Source: Bifidobacterium minimum (lineage in GTDB: Bacteria > Actinomycetota > Actinomycetes > Actinomycetales > Bifidobacteriaceae). From it: a DNA stretch of 64,000 nt. Location of the stretch: NCBI RefSeq assembly GCF_000741645.1, contig NZ_JGZD01000009.1:372001-436000 (forward strand). The letters are read 5' to 3'. The notes beneath the pieces were generated by a model. That model made no database searches and was not told the DNA's origin. It worked only from the letters and a program-made list of their open reading frames with translations. Numbering within the stretch: the first letter of the stretch is position 1; every line of letters begins with the position of its first letter. The translations under genes and the position numbers were made by a program. Shown piece by piece: positions 27,101 to 39,565 of this stretch.

Positions 27101-28300
27101 ATGGCAAAGGCAAAATACGAGCGCACCAAGCCGCACGTTAACATCGGCACCATCGGACACGTCGACCACGGCAAGACGACCCTCACCGCGGCCATCTCCA
27201 AGGTGCTGCACGAGGAGTACCCGGATCTCAACCCCGAGTACGACTTCAACCAGATCGACGCCGCTCCCGAGGAGCAGCAGCGCGGCATCACCATCAACAT
27301 CGCGCACATCGAGTACCAGACCGCCAAGCGCCACTATGCGCACGTGGACTGCCCCGGCCACGCCGACTTCGTGAAGAACATGATCACCGGCGCCGCGCAG
27401 ATGGATGGAGCGATCCTCGTGGTCGCCGCCACCGACGGCCCCATGGCCCAGACCCGCGAGCACGTTCTGCTCGCCCGTCAGGTCGGCGTCCCGAGGATTC
27501 TCGTCGCCCTCAACAAGTGCGACATGGTCGAGGATGAGGAGCTCATCGAGCTCGTCGAGGAAGAGGTCCGTGACCTTCTCGACGAGAACGGCTTCGACCG
27601 CGACTGCCCGGTCATCCGCACCTCCGCGTACGGAGCCCTGCACGACGATGCCCCGGATCACGATAAGTGGGTCCAGACCATCAAGGATCTGATGGACGCC
27701 GTCGACGACTACATCCCGACGCCTGTTCACGATCTCGACAAGCCCTTCCTCATGCCGATCGAGGACGTCTTCACGATCTCCGGCCGCGGCACCGTGGTCA
27801 CCGGTCGTGTCGAGCGTGGACGTCTCCCCGTCAACTCCACCGTGGAGATCGTCGGAATCCGTCCCACCCAGACCACCACGGTCACCTCCATCGAGACCTT
27901 CCACAAGCAGATGGACGAGGCCGAGGCCGGCGACAACACCGGTCTGCTGCTCCGCGGCATCAACCGTGACCAGGTCGAGCGCGGCCAGGTCGTGGCGGCT
28001 CCGAAGTCGGTGACCCCGCATCACAAGTTCGAGGGAGAGGTCTACGTCCTGACCAAGGACGAGGGCGGCCGTCACTCGCCGTTCTTCTCGAACTACCGCC
28101 CGCAGTTCTACTTCCGGACCACCGACGTCACCGGCGTCATCTCCCTGCCCGAGGGCATCGAGATGGTCCAGCCCGGCGACCACGCCACCTTCACCGTCGA
28201 GCTGATCCAGCCCGTCGCCATGGAGGAGGGTCTGACCTTCGCCGTGCGTGAGGGTGGACACACCGTCGGCTCAGGCCGTGTCACGAAGATCCTCGAGTAG
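27101..28300 (+). CDS. tuf: Elongation factor Tu
   Basis: 399 residues, delivering aminoacyl-tRNA to the ribosome. The motifs are [22 protein letters not shown] and NKCDMVED, with an intact C-terminal barrel ([22 protein letters not shown] end). The ATG at 27101 follows AGGAGGACAAAACACA; the frame is open 19 codons further upstream without meaning. It is followed by a hairpin terminator. Confidence 0.98.
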   Translation: MAKAKYERTKPHVNIGTIGHVDHGKTTLTAAISKVLHEEYPDLNPEYDFNQIDAAPEEQQRGITINIAHIEYQTAKRHYAHVDCPGHADFVKNMITGAAQMDGAILVVAATDGPMAQTREHVLLARQVGVPRILVALNKCDMVEDEELIELVEEEVRDLLDENGFDRDCPVIRTSAYGALHDDAPDHDKWVQTIKDLMDAVDDYIPTPVHDLDKPFLMPIEDVFTISGRGTVVTGRVERGRLPVNSTVEIVGIRPTQTTTVTSIETFHKQMDEAEAGDNTGLLLRGINRDQVERGQVVAAPKSVTPHHKFEGEVYVLTKDEGGRHSPFFSNYRPQFYFRTTDVTGVISLPEGIEMVQPGDHATFTVELIQPVAMEEGLTFAVREGGHTVGSGRVTKILE

Positions 28301-28315
28301 TCCCGCGACTACCGA

Positions 28316-28345
28316 GGCCGCGTGACGGCTTCCGTCATCGCGGCC
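28316..28345 (+). terminator. Terminator hairpin after tuf
   Basis: GGCCGCGTGACGG (28316-28328) pairs with the segment 28332-28345, with one bulged T, 16 bp past the tuf stop. There is no T-tract. Confidence 0.7.
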
Positions 28346-28350
28346 GATCC

Positions 28351-28415
28351 AAGGCACCGCTCTGGTTCCTCATCAATCTTCCAAAGGAAGGGACGGAGGA
28401 ACCTAGCGGTGCCTT
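28351..28415 (+). other. Long imperfect hairpin between tuf and efp
   Basis: AAGGCACCGCT and GGTTCCTC on the left (28351-28371) pair with GAGGAACC and AGCGGTGCCTT on the right (28397-28415), around a loop that contains an AAAGGAAGGGA purine run. It ends in CTTTCG. It could be a second tuf terminator or a structured leader element; it lies just upstream of the efp promoter. Confidence 0.6.
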
Positions 28416-28425
28416 TCGTATGGCG

Positions 28426-28460
28426 TTGACATACGCCTTTTCCATGCGTAGTGGCATAAT
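28426..28460 (+). promoter_or_regulatory. Promoter of the efp-nusB-carAB operon
   Basis: A perfect -35 TTGACA (28426-28431), then TAGTGG after 17 bp (28449-28454) and CATAAT (28455-28460) directly beside it as the better-matching -10. About 60 bp upstream of efp. Confidence 0.7.
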
Positions 28461-28519
28461 GACTAAGGCGTTTTTCGAGCGAATACCGCTCACCAGCGAA
28501 TAACAAAAGGTGACTATAC

Positions 28520-29083
28520 GTGGCACAGACTACCAATGACATCAAGAACGGTTCCGTCCTCAACCTTGACGGACAACTGTGGACCGTCACCAAGTTCCAG
28601 CACGTGAAGCCAGGCAAGGGACCCGCCTTCGTCCGCACCACGATCAAGAACGTCCTGTCGGGGAAGATCGTGGACAGGACCTTCAACGCCGGCATGAAGA
28701 TGGAGTTTGAGACGGTCGACAACCGCAATCTCCAATACTCCTATGAGGATGGCGAGAACTACGTCTTCATGGACATGACGACGTACGATCAGATCTTCAT
28801 CCCCAGGACGCTGGTCGGCGAGCAGAACAAATACCTTCTTGAGGGAACCGACTGCGTCGTGAGCTTCCACGATGGGACGCCGCTAAGCGTCGAGCTTCCC
28901 GCCTCCGTGATTCTCACGATCACCCACACCGAGCCCGGACTGCAGGGCAACCGCTCAAATGCGGGGACCAAGCCCGCGACCGTCGAGACCGGAGCCGAGA
29001 TCCAGGTTCCCCTCTTCGTCGGCGAGGGCGAGAAGGTCAAGGTGGACACGCGCGACGGATCCTACCTCGGCCGCGAGAACTGA
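28520..29083 (+). CDS. efp: Elongation factor P
   Basis: 187 residues. EF-P relieves ribosomes stalled on polyproline stretches. The KOW-like N-terminal domain has the tip loop KPGKGPAF, with Lys at the position modified in other bacteria. The OB domains end in the family signature ([13 protein letters not shown]). The start codon is GTG with AGGTGA upstream. First gene of a probable operon; nusB follows 10 bp later. Confidence 0.97.
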   Translation: MAQTTNDIKNGSVLNLDGQLWTVTKFQHVKPGKGPAFVRTTIKNVLSGKIVDRTFNAGMKMEFETVDNRNLQYSYEDGENYVFMDMTTYDQIFIPRTLVGEQNKYLLEGTDCVVSFHDGTPLSVELPASVILTITHTEPGLQGNRSNAGTKPATVETGAEIQVPLFVGEGEKVKVDTRDGSYLGREN

Positions 29084-29093
29084 CGGGATCCCG

Positions 29094-29831
29094 ATGGCAC
29101 GGTCAACGGCCCGCAAGCGGGCGCTCAACACGCTGTACGAGGCCGATGAGAAGGGACAGGACATCCTGTCCCTTCTTTCTGAGCGGCTGGAGAGGCCGGG
29201 GGCGCAGACGCCTCTTCCCGACTACGCCGTGGAGATCATCACGGGCGTCGCGAAGAACCGTCATGACATCGACGTTCTTCTCGATGGCCATTCCACGGGA
29301 TGGTCGGTGTCGCGCATGGCCGTGGTGGATCGCAACATCCTCCGGATCGCCGTGTGGGAGATGGTGTACAACGACGAGGTCCCCGATGCCGTGTGCATCG
29401 ACGAGGCCCTTGGCCTGGCGAAGACACTGAGCGATGAGGAATCCCCGGCGTTCATCCACGGATTGCTCAGCGCGATCGAAGCGGACTCAGCCGCACGTGA
29501 GCGTGCGCTGGAGGACTCCAGACTCCGCGAGAAGGAGGGACTCAAGCCCGCCGTGGCCGAATCGGGCGTGGATGCGTCCGACTCCGCCGTCGATGCGGGG
29601 GTGCCGGCGGACGGCTCCGGATCCGTGCATGGATCCGATGCGGAGGGCCGCGACGACGCTACGGCCGCCTCCGACGGCTCCATCGACTTCGACGATCTGG
29701 TGCTTGAGGATCCGCAGGACATCCCCACGGACGATTCGCCGGACGACGAACCGGCTGACGGACCGGACGATGAGCCGGACGAGCTCGATGAGGCCGACAA
29801 AACAGGCAACGAGGAGGGAATCGAGTCCTAA
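29094..29831 (+). CDS. nusB: Transcription antitermination factor NusB with long acidic tail
   Basis: 245 residues. About 1-140 are a normal helical NusB core (ARSTARKRALNTLYEADEKG, VVDRNILRIAVWEM, PDAVCIDEALGLAKTLSDEESPAFIHG-like block). NusB binds boxA RNA with S10 in rRNA antitermination. Unlike the usual 140-190-residue proteins, it carries about 100 further residues that are strongly acidic and low in complexity (runs of Asp, Glu, Pro, Ala; for example DDSPDDEPADGPDDEPDE). The tail is in frame and ends at a normal stop, so it appears real, though probably disordered. The ATG at 29094 is the family start. Confidence 0.93.
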   Translation: MARSTARKRALNTLYEADEKGQDILSLLSERLERPGAQTPLPDYAVEIITGVAKNRHDIDVLLDGHSTGWSVSRMAVVDRNILRIAVWEMVYNDEVPDAVCIDEALGLAKTLSDEESPAFIHGLLSAIEADSAARERALEDSRLREKEGLKPAVAESGVDASDSAVDAGVPADGSGSVHGSDAEGRDDATAASDGSIDFDDLVLEDPQDIPTDDSPDDEPADGPDDEPDELDEADKTGNEEGIES

Positions 29832-29873
29832 CCGGCCGATACTCTTGGTGAGAATGACCCGACGGGAGGGGTT

Positions 29874-31074
29874 GTGGTGAACACAGGTGACATCACGATG
29901 AAGGATCCATCAGACAAGGACGCCATTCTGGTTCTTGAGGACGGGACGGTGTATCGAGGTGGGGCGTACGGCCACCGTGGAAGGACCACGGGTGAGATCG
30001 TCTTCGCCACGGGAATGACCGGATACCAGGAGACGCTGACCGATCCCAGCTACGATCGGCAGATCGTGGTCCAGACCTTCCCCCACATCGGAAACACCGG
30101 AATCAACCACGAGGACCCCGAGTCCTCGCGCATATGGGTGTCCGGATACGTCGTCCGCGATCCCAGTCCGGTGGCGAGCAACTGGCGTTCGACGGGTTCT
30201 CTTGAACCCGAGCTCGACGCCCAGGGCATCGTGGGCATTCGCGGGATCGACACCCGAAGCCTGGTTCGTCATCTGCGGTCGGCCGGGGTCATGCGGGCCG
30301 GGATATTCTCCGGCGTGGAGCTCGCGGAGGCTCCTTCTTCCGACGCGCTGGTCGACATCGTGCGTTCGACGCCCCCGATGAAGGGGCTGAGCCTCTACGA
30401 CGAGGTGAGCACCGGCGAATCGTACACCGTCGAACCATGCGGTGAGCATGAGGGGGAGGAGCCCCTGTTCACCGTGGCGGCCGTCGATCTGGGGATCAAA
30501 TCCATGACTCCCCACCGCTTGGCCGAGCGCGGCTGCCGGGTGCATGTCGTGCCCTCGACCTCCGCTCTCGACGACATCGCGTCGCTCCATCCCGATGGCG
30601 TCTTCTTCTCGAACGGGCCGGGAGACCCGGAACAGGCCGATCCCGAAGTCGATCTTCTGAGGCATGTTCTTGACGCGGGCTATCCGTTCTTCGGCATCTG
30701 CTTCGGCAACCAGCTTCTGGGCCGGGCTCTGGGATTCGGAACCTACAAGCTCAAGTTCGGCCATCGCGGGATCAATCAGCCCGTGAAGGATCTGACGACG
30801 GGAAAGGTCGAGATCACCGCCCACAACCATGGATTCGCCGTGGACGCGCCGGTCGGGGATCCGGTCACGGCCCCATACGGTCAGGGGCGCTACGGGCGAG
30901 TCCGGGTCTCGCACGTCGACCTCAACGACGACGTGGTCGAGGGGCTGATGTGCCTCGACATCCCGGCGTTCTCGGTCCAGTACCATCCCGAGGCCGCGGC
31001 CGGCCCGCATGACGCCGCATACCTCTTCGACCGCTTCGTAGACCTTATGCGCACATCCAAGGAGGGGAACGTCA

Positions 31075-31082
<8 letters not shown>
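29874..31082 (+). CDS. carA: Carbamoyl-phosphate synthase small subunit
   Basis: About 402 residues. It hydrolyses glutamine to feed ammonia to CarB for arginine and pyrimidine synthesis. It has an N-terminal CPS small-chain domain ([34 protein letters not shown]) and a C-terminal class-I glutaminase with Cys in [16 protein letters not shown] and His-x-Glu in [12 protein letters not shown]. The start is GTG; two adjacent GTG codons (29874, 29877) follow GGGAGGGG. It overlaps carB by 8 bp. Confidence 0.97.
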
Positions 31083-34449
<3,367 letters not shown>

Positions 34450-34450
34450 T

Positions 34451-35356
34451 ATGCCCATGCCGGAGGATGCGATGGAACGGATGAGCGGCGAGGACTTCGG
34501 TCGGCGGCTCAGCCGTTCCATGGCGACCTATGGACCCCTGTGCATCGGGATCGATCCGCATAAGAACATCCTGTCGCAGTGGGGATACAACGTCGACGCC
34601 GAAGGTGCCGAGCTGTTCTCCATGCGGATGCTTCAGGCCGCCAATGGACGGGCCGCGGCGGTGAAATTCCAAAGCTCGATGTTCGAACGATACGGGTCGA
34701 GGGGATTCGAGGCCTTGGAACACGTGCTCTACGCGGCCCGGCAGATGGGCGTGATCACCATCGTCGACTGCCTGCATGGGGGACTCCCGACGACCATATC
34801 GGCGATCGGGGACGCCTACTTCTACCCCGACTCGCCCATGCTCGCCGATGCGATCACTCTGCTGCCCTACTACGGGGCCCGTTCCCTGAGCGGATTGATC
34901 ACCACCGCCCTCAAGAACCAGAGGGGGGTGTTCGTGGCCTCGCTGACATCCAACCAGGAGGGCGCGAGCCTGCAGACGGCCATACGGCAGAGCGGCGACT
35001 ACGCGGGACACACCGTGGCATACGGCATAGCGAAGAACGCCCAGAAATACAACGCGTCATCGAGGTCGATGGGATCGGTTGGACTGATCATCGGCGCGAA
35101 CATAGGGCAATGGATGCAGGACGGAGGAGTGGATCCCTCCCAGTTCACCGGTCCGATCCTCTCTCCGGGATACGGATGGCAGGGCGCCGAGGCCGCTGAT
35201 CTGCGGACGGTGTTCAAAGGCACCCAGAGCAATGTGCTGGTGACGGTGTCGCGGTACATCGCCACGCACGGACCGGACATCTCGAGTCTGGCGGCGGCGA
35301 CGGAATCGATTGCGCTTGACGTGCGTCAGGCGTTGGTGGAGGCGATGGGCGAATGA
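34451..35356 (+). CDS. PyrF-family protein lacking the OMP-decarboxylase catalytic lysine
   Basis: 301 residues, clearly homologous to the long (mycobacterial-type) orotidine-5'-phosphate decarboxylase, and in the conserved carB-pyrF-gmk position. Matching blocks are PLCIGIDPHKNIL (Asp35), AAVKFQSSMFERYG (Lys72), SPMLADAITLLPYYG and VFVASLTSNQEGASLQ. However, the signature DxKxxD reads Asp106-Cys-Leu108-His-Gly-Gly111, so the catalytic Lys and the second Asp are replaced by Leu and Gly. The frame is uninterrupted and the rest is well conserved, so this is not simple decay. Either a divergent enzyme, a regulatory protein or a pseudoenzyme; a true pyrF would be needed elsewhere. It overlaps gmk by ATGA. 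Confidence 0.88.
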   Translation: MPMPEDAMERMSGEDFGRRLSRSMATYGPLCIGIDPHKNILSQWGYNVDAEGAELFSMRMLQAANGRAAAVKFQSSMFERYGSRGFEALEHVLYAARQMGVITIVDCLHGGLPTTISAIGDAYFYPDSPMLADAITLLPYYGARSLSGLITTALKNQRGVFVASLTSNQEGASLQTAIRQSGDYAGHTVAYGIAKNAQKYNASSRSMGSVGLIIGANIGQWMQDGGVDPSQFTGPILSPGYGWQGAEAADLRTVFKGTQSNVLVTVSRYIATHGPDISSLAAATESIALDVRQALVEAMGE

Positions 35357-36003
35357 CCGGAATGCCGGACTCTCAGCCGGACGCGAAGGCGGCGGCGACG
35401 CCATCGTCGGATCGACGCGGCGGCAGGCTCGTCGTTCTCACGGGGCCGACCGCGGTCGGCAAGGGCACCGTCGAGGCGCGTCTGCGTGCGGACCATCCCG
35501 AGGTGTGGGTGTCCGTGTCGGCGACGACCCGTGCTCCGCGGCCCGGTGAGCGCGATGGCGTCAACTATTGGTTCATGACCGATGAGGAGTTCCTCCGCCG
35601 GGAACGCGACGGGCTTTTTCTGGAAACGGCGGTCGTCCATGGCCTCGCCCATTACGGGACGCCGTTGGAACCGGTGCTTGAGCATATGCGCCGGGGGATC
35701 CCCACCATACTGGAGATCGACCTGCAGGGCGCACGGAGGGTCAAGGAAAAGGCGCTCGCTCTGGGACTTCAGGTCGTGTACGTGTTCCTTGCGCCGCCAA
35801 GCTTCGACGATCTCGCCACGCGTCTGCGCAAGCGCGGCACCGAGACGCAGGATCAGATGGCTCGCCGTCTGGAGACCGCCAGAGTGGAGCTCGCGGCGGA
35901 ATCGGAGTTCGACGTCACGATAGTCAATGACGACGTCAGTCGCGCCGCCGACGCTCTGTGGTCGGTGATCGCTCAGGAGTACGGGCTCGATCGGCAGGAT
36001 TGA
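35353..36003 (+). CDS. gmk: Guanylate kinase
   Basis: 216 residues. It phosphorylates GMP to GDP. The P-loop is GPTAVGKGTVEARL; the GMP-binding part is SVSATTRAPRPGERDGVNYWFM, and the lid region with EIDLQGARRVKEK follows. About 25 unconserved residues precede the core. Last gene of the efp-nusB-carAB-pyrF-gmk unit, ending in a long palindromic terminator. Confidence 0.96.
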   Translation: MTGMPDSQPDAKAAATPSSDRRGGRLVVLTGPTAVGKGTVEARLRADHPEVWVSVSATTRAPRPGERDGVNYWFMTDEEFLRRERDGLFLETAVVHGLAHYGTPLEPVLEHMRRGIPTILEIDLQGARRVKEKALALGLQVVYVFLAPPSFDDLATRLRKRGTETQDQMARRLETARVELAAESEFDVTIVNDDVSRAADALWSVIAQEYGLDRQD

Positions 36004-36016
36004 TCGTGATCGACGA

Positions 36017-36052
36017 CTTCGGCCCGCGCACCAATTGGTGCGCGGGCCGAAG
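36017..36052. terminator. 36-bp perfect palindrome, bidirectional terminator
   Basis: Arms 36017-36034 and 36035-36052 are exact reverse complements (centre CCAATTGG), 13 bp past the gmk stop. The gene on the other side (SPW protein) reads towards it, so it can stop both. Confidence 0.9.
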
Positions 36053-36148
36053 CGTCAGCCGGAACGGTGCGGAATATCGGGTTTTGATGGGAGAACCACC
36101 ACGACATTCCGCACGCCCCGGACGGGAACCATCCGAGTGGCGCCGAGG

Positions 36149-36496
36149 TTATTTCTGGTCGGATGACGACAGGGTCGTCGCCGCGAGAATCACCGCAACG
36201 ACGGCGAGAACCCACGTCCACCAAGCTCCGCTGCCCCCTGAGAACCCGCCGAACCACGGTGTGAAGAACGTGAAGGCGGACGCGATGATCTGCACCCACT
36301 CCGACGCCTTCGAGCTTGCGGTCGCCAACGACCATATCGCGACGACGGCGATGATGATGCCCATGACGACCGCCCAGGTCGATCCCTTGTCGAATTCGGC
36401 GAACAGCGGGGTGAGCGCAAGAAGCACTCCCAGCACCAGATTCGTCCAGTCCTGCCAGGTTTTCCAGTTACGGTTTTCGGATGTTTCTGAGGACAT
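36149..36496 (-). CDS. SPW-repeat membrane protein
   Basis: 115 residues with four hydrophobic helices arranged as two SPW-like units (WTNLVLGVLLALTPLF and WVQIIASAFTFFTPWFGGF). The SPW family comprises small integral membrane proteins of unknown role. The start has AAAGGAGAGAGG upstream. Its promoter region is loaded with two adjoining inverted repeats, and a TetR gene lies just upstream on the same strand, so it is probably the regulated target. Confidence 0.85.
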   Translation of the reverse strand: MSSETSENRNWKTWQDWTNLVLGVLLALTPLFAEFDKGSTWAVVMGIIIAVVAIWSLATASSKASEWVQIIASAFTFFTPWFGGFSGGSGAWWTWVLAVVAVILAATTLSSSDQK

Positions 36497-36516
36497 GGCC
36501 TCTCTCCTTTCGAAGT

Positions 36517-36572
36517 GCTACGGATATCCGTAGCGATACGGAAAATCGTATCGCAAAGACGGTGAAAGTCAA
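36517..36572 (-). promoter_or_regulatory. Promoter and twin operators of the SPW gene
   Basis: Minus-strand -35 TTGACT (36572-36567), 16-bp spacer, -10 TACGAT (36550-36545). Overlapping and following the -10 are a dyad with arms CGATACG/CGTATCG (36534-36553) and the 18-bp perfect palindrome GCTACGGATATCCGTAGC (36517-36534). Both share the TACGGA core. The placement fits repression, probably by the adjacent TetR protein. Confidence 0.78.
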
Positions 36573-36725
36573 CTCCGAAACGTCAGATGGATACCCGCGT
36601 CCACGGCGTGATTCGGTAATTTCTACCGGCGGGAATCCACCTCGGCGGGAATCCCTCCGGCGCGCGCCAGTCGTCGCCGTCGGCCGGCGGGTCCGTCGAC
36701 CGATCGTTCTCGTCGATTAGCCTGG

Positions 36726-36789
36726 CCCTCGATCAGTCTGTCCCTTGATTAGTCGGGCCCCTCGATTAGTCGGGCCCCTCGATTAGTCG
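36726..36789. repeat. 17-bp tandem repeat running through the tetR stop codon
   Basis: Units 36743-36759, 36760-36776 and partial 36777-36789 (CCTCGATTAGTCGGGCC type), with a diverged copy at 36726-36742 and another GATTAG at 36715-36720. The tetR stop (complement of TTA, 36783-36785) lies in the last unit and is repeated in earlier ones. Confidence 0.88.
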
Positions 36790-37364
36790 TTTTCGTCGGT
36801 CGTGGCGAGGGCGTTCCAGAGAAGACGCGACTCCCTCGCCGCCCAAAGGGACACGTCGTTGTCCCCGCGGGACGCATCGACGATCAATGATCCCACGATA
36901 CTGTCCATAACCGCGGTGACGTCGGTGTCCGGACGGAACACCCCGATGCCGATCCCCTTGCGGATGAATTCCTCCGCGGCCCGACGCGCCGGGGTCACCA
37001 GCGAGGATTTGAGCCGTGCGACCAACGGGTTGTCCGATGCGAGGACCAGTCCCAGAAGCCGGATGTCGATATGCCTGTCAAGCGACCGGGCGAATCGCGA
37101 CAGAAGGACGGTCAGATTGTCTCGGGAGGGCTCCAGCTCCAGGGAGAGCGGGATGATCTCCGACACCATCGTGGACATTCCCGCGACGAGATCGGCGCTG
37201 TTATGGTACCGCCGGTAGATCGTGGTCTTGGCCACGCCCGAGGTGTCGGACACCGATTGGATGCTGATGGGACGCGTTCCCGCCGCGGCGAGGCGCAATA
37301 CGGCGTCGGCCAGCTTCCTGTCCACATCCACGCTGCGCTGCCTCCGTGACGTCATCATGCCCAT
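36783..37364 (-). CDS. TetR-family transcriptional regulator
   Basis: 193 residues. The N-terminal helix-turn-helix (SIQSVSDTSGVAKTTIYRRY, about 38-57) is followed by an all-helical ligand domain. Three ATGs cluster at the start; GGAAGGG is best spaced for the one at 37358. It lies upstream of the SPW gene on the same strand, 286 bp away, with the twin operators in between. It has almost no room for its own promoter, because the ilvD terminator hairpin ends 31 bp upstream of it. Confidence 0.92.
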   Translation of the reverse strand: MGMMTSRRQRSVDVDRKLADAVLRLAAAGTRPISIQSVSDTSGVAKTTIYRRYHNSADLVAGMSTMVSEIIPLSLELEPSRDNLTVLLSRFARSLDRHIDIRLLGLVLASDNPLVARLKSSLVTPARRAAEEFIRKGIGIGVFRPDTDVTAVMDSIVGSLIVDASRGDNDVSLWAARESRLLWNALATTDEND

Positions 37365-37395
37365 CCCTTCCGAAGGGGCGCGCGCCTGTCCTTGG

Positions 37396-37455
37396 ACACA
37401 CGTCGGCCCCCGCCGCAGTCATCCTCAGGATAATGCGGCGGGGGCCGACGTGTGT
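37396..37455. terminator. 22-bp perfect-stem hairpin after ilvD
   Basis: Arms 37396-37417 and 37434-37455 are exact reverse complements around a 16-base loop, 57 bp past the ilvD stop. A strong, GC-rich terminator without a T-tract. Confidence 0.88.
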
Positions 37456-37487
37456 TTCGGGTGACCCGGCGTGGCGTGCCGGTCTAC

Positions 37488-37533
37488 GTCACCGCAGGCC
37501 GGACAGCCTGGTCACCGCAGGCCGGACAGCCTG
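37488..37533. repeat. 23-bp perfect tandem duplication of the ilvD 3' end
   Basis: 37488-37510 and 37511-37533 are identical. The second copy holds the last codons and stop of ilvD (stop complement TCA at 37512-37514). The first copy is therefore a duplicate of the gene end, including the stop triplet, in the 3' untranslated region. Confidence 0.95.
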
Positions 37534-39374
37534 TCGATCAGCTCGGGATCCCGGGTGGCTCCCTTGTCGGCGGACCGCGCGAAGGCCGCGTATGCCTTGA
37601 GGGCCTGCGATACGTGGCGGTCGCGGTGCGCCACGTATCCGTCGCCCGCCTCCAGCTCACGCCGCCGGTCGGCCAGTTGGGCATCGCTCAGCTCCACGTT
37701 GATGGAGCGGTTGGGGATGTCGATGTCGATGATGTCACCATTGCGGATCAACGCGATGGGACCCTTGTTGGCGGCCTCGGGGGCGACATGGCCGATGGCC
37801 AGTCCCGATGACCCTCCGGAGTAGCGGCCGTCCGTGATCAGGGCCACGTCGCGGCCGATGCCCTTGCCCTTGACGAATGATGTGGGGTAGAGCATCTCCT
37901 GCATGCCGGGGCCGCCCTTAGGTCCCTCGTAGCGGATGACGAGCGCCTGCCCGGGCTTGAGAGTGTCGTCGAGAATGACCTTGATGGCCTCCTCCTGGGA
38001 CTCGACGATCAATGCGGGGCCACGGAAATTCCATATCTCCTTGGGGACTCCCGCCGTTTTCACGACGCATCCGTCGGGGGCGAGGTTTCCGCGCAGAATC
38101 GCGAGCCCGCCCTCATTGACGGCGGGATGGTCGATGTCGTGGATGGCTCCGTTGACCCGATCCGTGTCCAGCGAGTCGAACAGCGTCTCATGGGTCCATG
38201 GCTCCGGCGACACGATGTGGCCGGGGGCCGCGCGGAAGAACTGCCGCACGTCGTCCCGGCAGGTGTCGCGCATGATGTCCCAGTCGTCAAGCTTGGCCTC
38301 GAGGCTGGGGTAGTCGACGGAATGGGTGTCGCGGTGGAGCTTGCCTGCCCTGTCAAGCTCGCCCAGGATGCCGGGAATTCCGCCGGCGCGATGCACGTCG
38401 GAGATCTCCCACTGTCCCGAAGGCGAGGCCTTGCAGATGCAGGGCACGGTGTGAGAGATCCGCTCGATGTCATCCAGGGTGAAGTCCACGTCGGCGCTTT
38501 GGGCCGCTGCAAGGATGTGCAGCACGGTGTTCGTCGATCCGCCCATGGCCACGTCCATGGTCATGGCGTTCTCGAAGGAGTGCTTGGTGGCGATGTTGCG
38601 CGGAAGGACCGAATCGTCGTCCTCCTGATAGTAGCGGTGCGCGAGGGTGACGATCATTTCGCCGGCGCGCTCGAACAGCTTCCTGCGGTACGTATGGGAG
38701 GCCAGCGTGGTGCCGTTGCCGGGAAGCGCGAGGCCCATCGCCTCGGTGAGGCAGTTCATGGAGTTCGCGGTGAACATGCCGGCGCAGGATCCGCATGTGG
38801 GGCACACGGTTTTCTCGTAGGCCAGAAGGTCCTCGTCGGAGATGTTGTCGTCGGCCGTCGCATACATCACGTCGATCAGATCGGTGCTTTTCTCCACCGT
38901 TCCGTCGGACAGCGTGGTCGACCCAGCCTCCATGGGCCCGCCCGAGACGAAGATCGTGGGGATGTTCAGGCGCAGGGCGGCCATAAGCATGCCCGGCGTG
39001 ATCTTGTCGCAGTTGGATATGCAGATCAGGGCGTCGGCGCAGTGGGCGTTCACGGAATACTCGACCGAGTCGGCGATGATGTCGCGACTGGGCAGCGAGT
39101 ACAGCATGCCCGTATGCCCCATGGCGATTCCGTCGTCGACGGCGATCGTGTTGAACTCACGGGGGATACCGCCCGCCTTCTTCACCGCCTCGGACACCAG
39201 ACGTCCCACTTTGTTCAGGTGCACATGGCCGGGGACGAACTCGTCGAAGGAGTTCGCGATCGCCACGATGGGCTTGCCGAAATCCTTTCCATCGACGCCG
39301 GCGGCACGATAGAGGGCGCGTGCTCCGGCGAACACCCGTCCATTCATCAGTTTTGCAGATCGCATTTCAGCCAT
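37512..39374 (-). CDS. ilvD: Dihydroxy-acid dehydratase
   Basis: 620 residues. It dehydrates the dihydroxy acids in isoleucine and valine synthesis using an iron-sulfur cluster; the cluster cysteines are in CISNCDK and [11 protein letters not shown]. Other blocks are [27 protein letters not shown] and [12 protein letters not shown]. The frame extends 72 codons upstream, but the ATG at 39374 gives the family start ([22 protein letters not shown]) and normal length. Divergent from rpoZ. Confidence 0.97.
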   Translation of the reverse strand: MAEMRSAKLMNGRVFAGARALYRAAGVDGKDFGKPIVAIANSFDEFVPGHVHLNKVGRLVSEAVKKAGGIPREFNTIAVDDGIAMGHTGMLYSLPSRDIIADSVEYSVNAHCADALICISNCDKITPGMLMAALRLNIPTIFVSGGPMEAGSTTLSDGTVEKSTDLIDVMYATADDNISDEDLLAYEKTVCPTCGSCAGMFTANSMNCLTEAMGLALPGNGTTLASHTYRRKLFERAGEMIVTLAHRYYQEDDDSVLPRNIATKHSFENAMTMDVAMGGSTNTVLHILAAAQSADVDFTLDDIERISHTVPCICKASPSGQWEISDVHRAGGIPGILGELDRAGKLHRDTHSVDYPSLEAKLDDWDIMRDTCRDDVRQFFRAAPGHIVSPEPWTHETLFDSLDTDRVNGAIHDIDHPAVNEGGLAILRGNLAPDGCVVKTAGVPKEIWNFRGPALIVESQEEAIKVILDDTLKPGQALVIRYEGPKGGPGMQEMLYPTSFVKGKGIGRDVALITDGRYSGGSSGLAIGHVAPEAANKGPIALIRNGDIIDIDIPNRSINVELSDAQLADRRRELEAGDGYVAHRDRHVSQALKAYAAFARSADKGATRDPELIDRLSGLR

Positions 39375-39497
39375 GTTTCCAGTTAAGTGCCTTGGCCGGA
39401 CGGTTCCATCATGGTGGCCGAATAGTGGAACCCCGCCGGCAGGGGGAATCGCGTTCAGGGGAATCGCGCCACGATGGAATAATTCCGTCGCATGCAT

Positions 39498-39503
39498 TAG
39501 AAT
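39498..39503 (+). promoter_or_regulatory. Candidate -10 of rpoZ
   Basis: TAGAAT, 63 bp before rpoZ in the ilvD-rpoZ divergent gap. The -35 is not obvious. Confidence 0.4.
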
Positions 39504-39565
39504 GAACAGATTGACGGCATTCATGGCATTGCGTCCATGCGCCTTTTCACGATTGGGAGAGCTAT

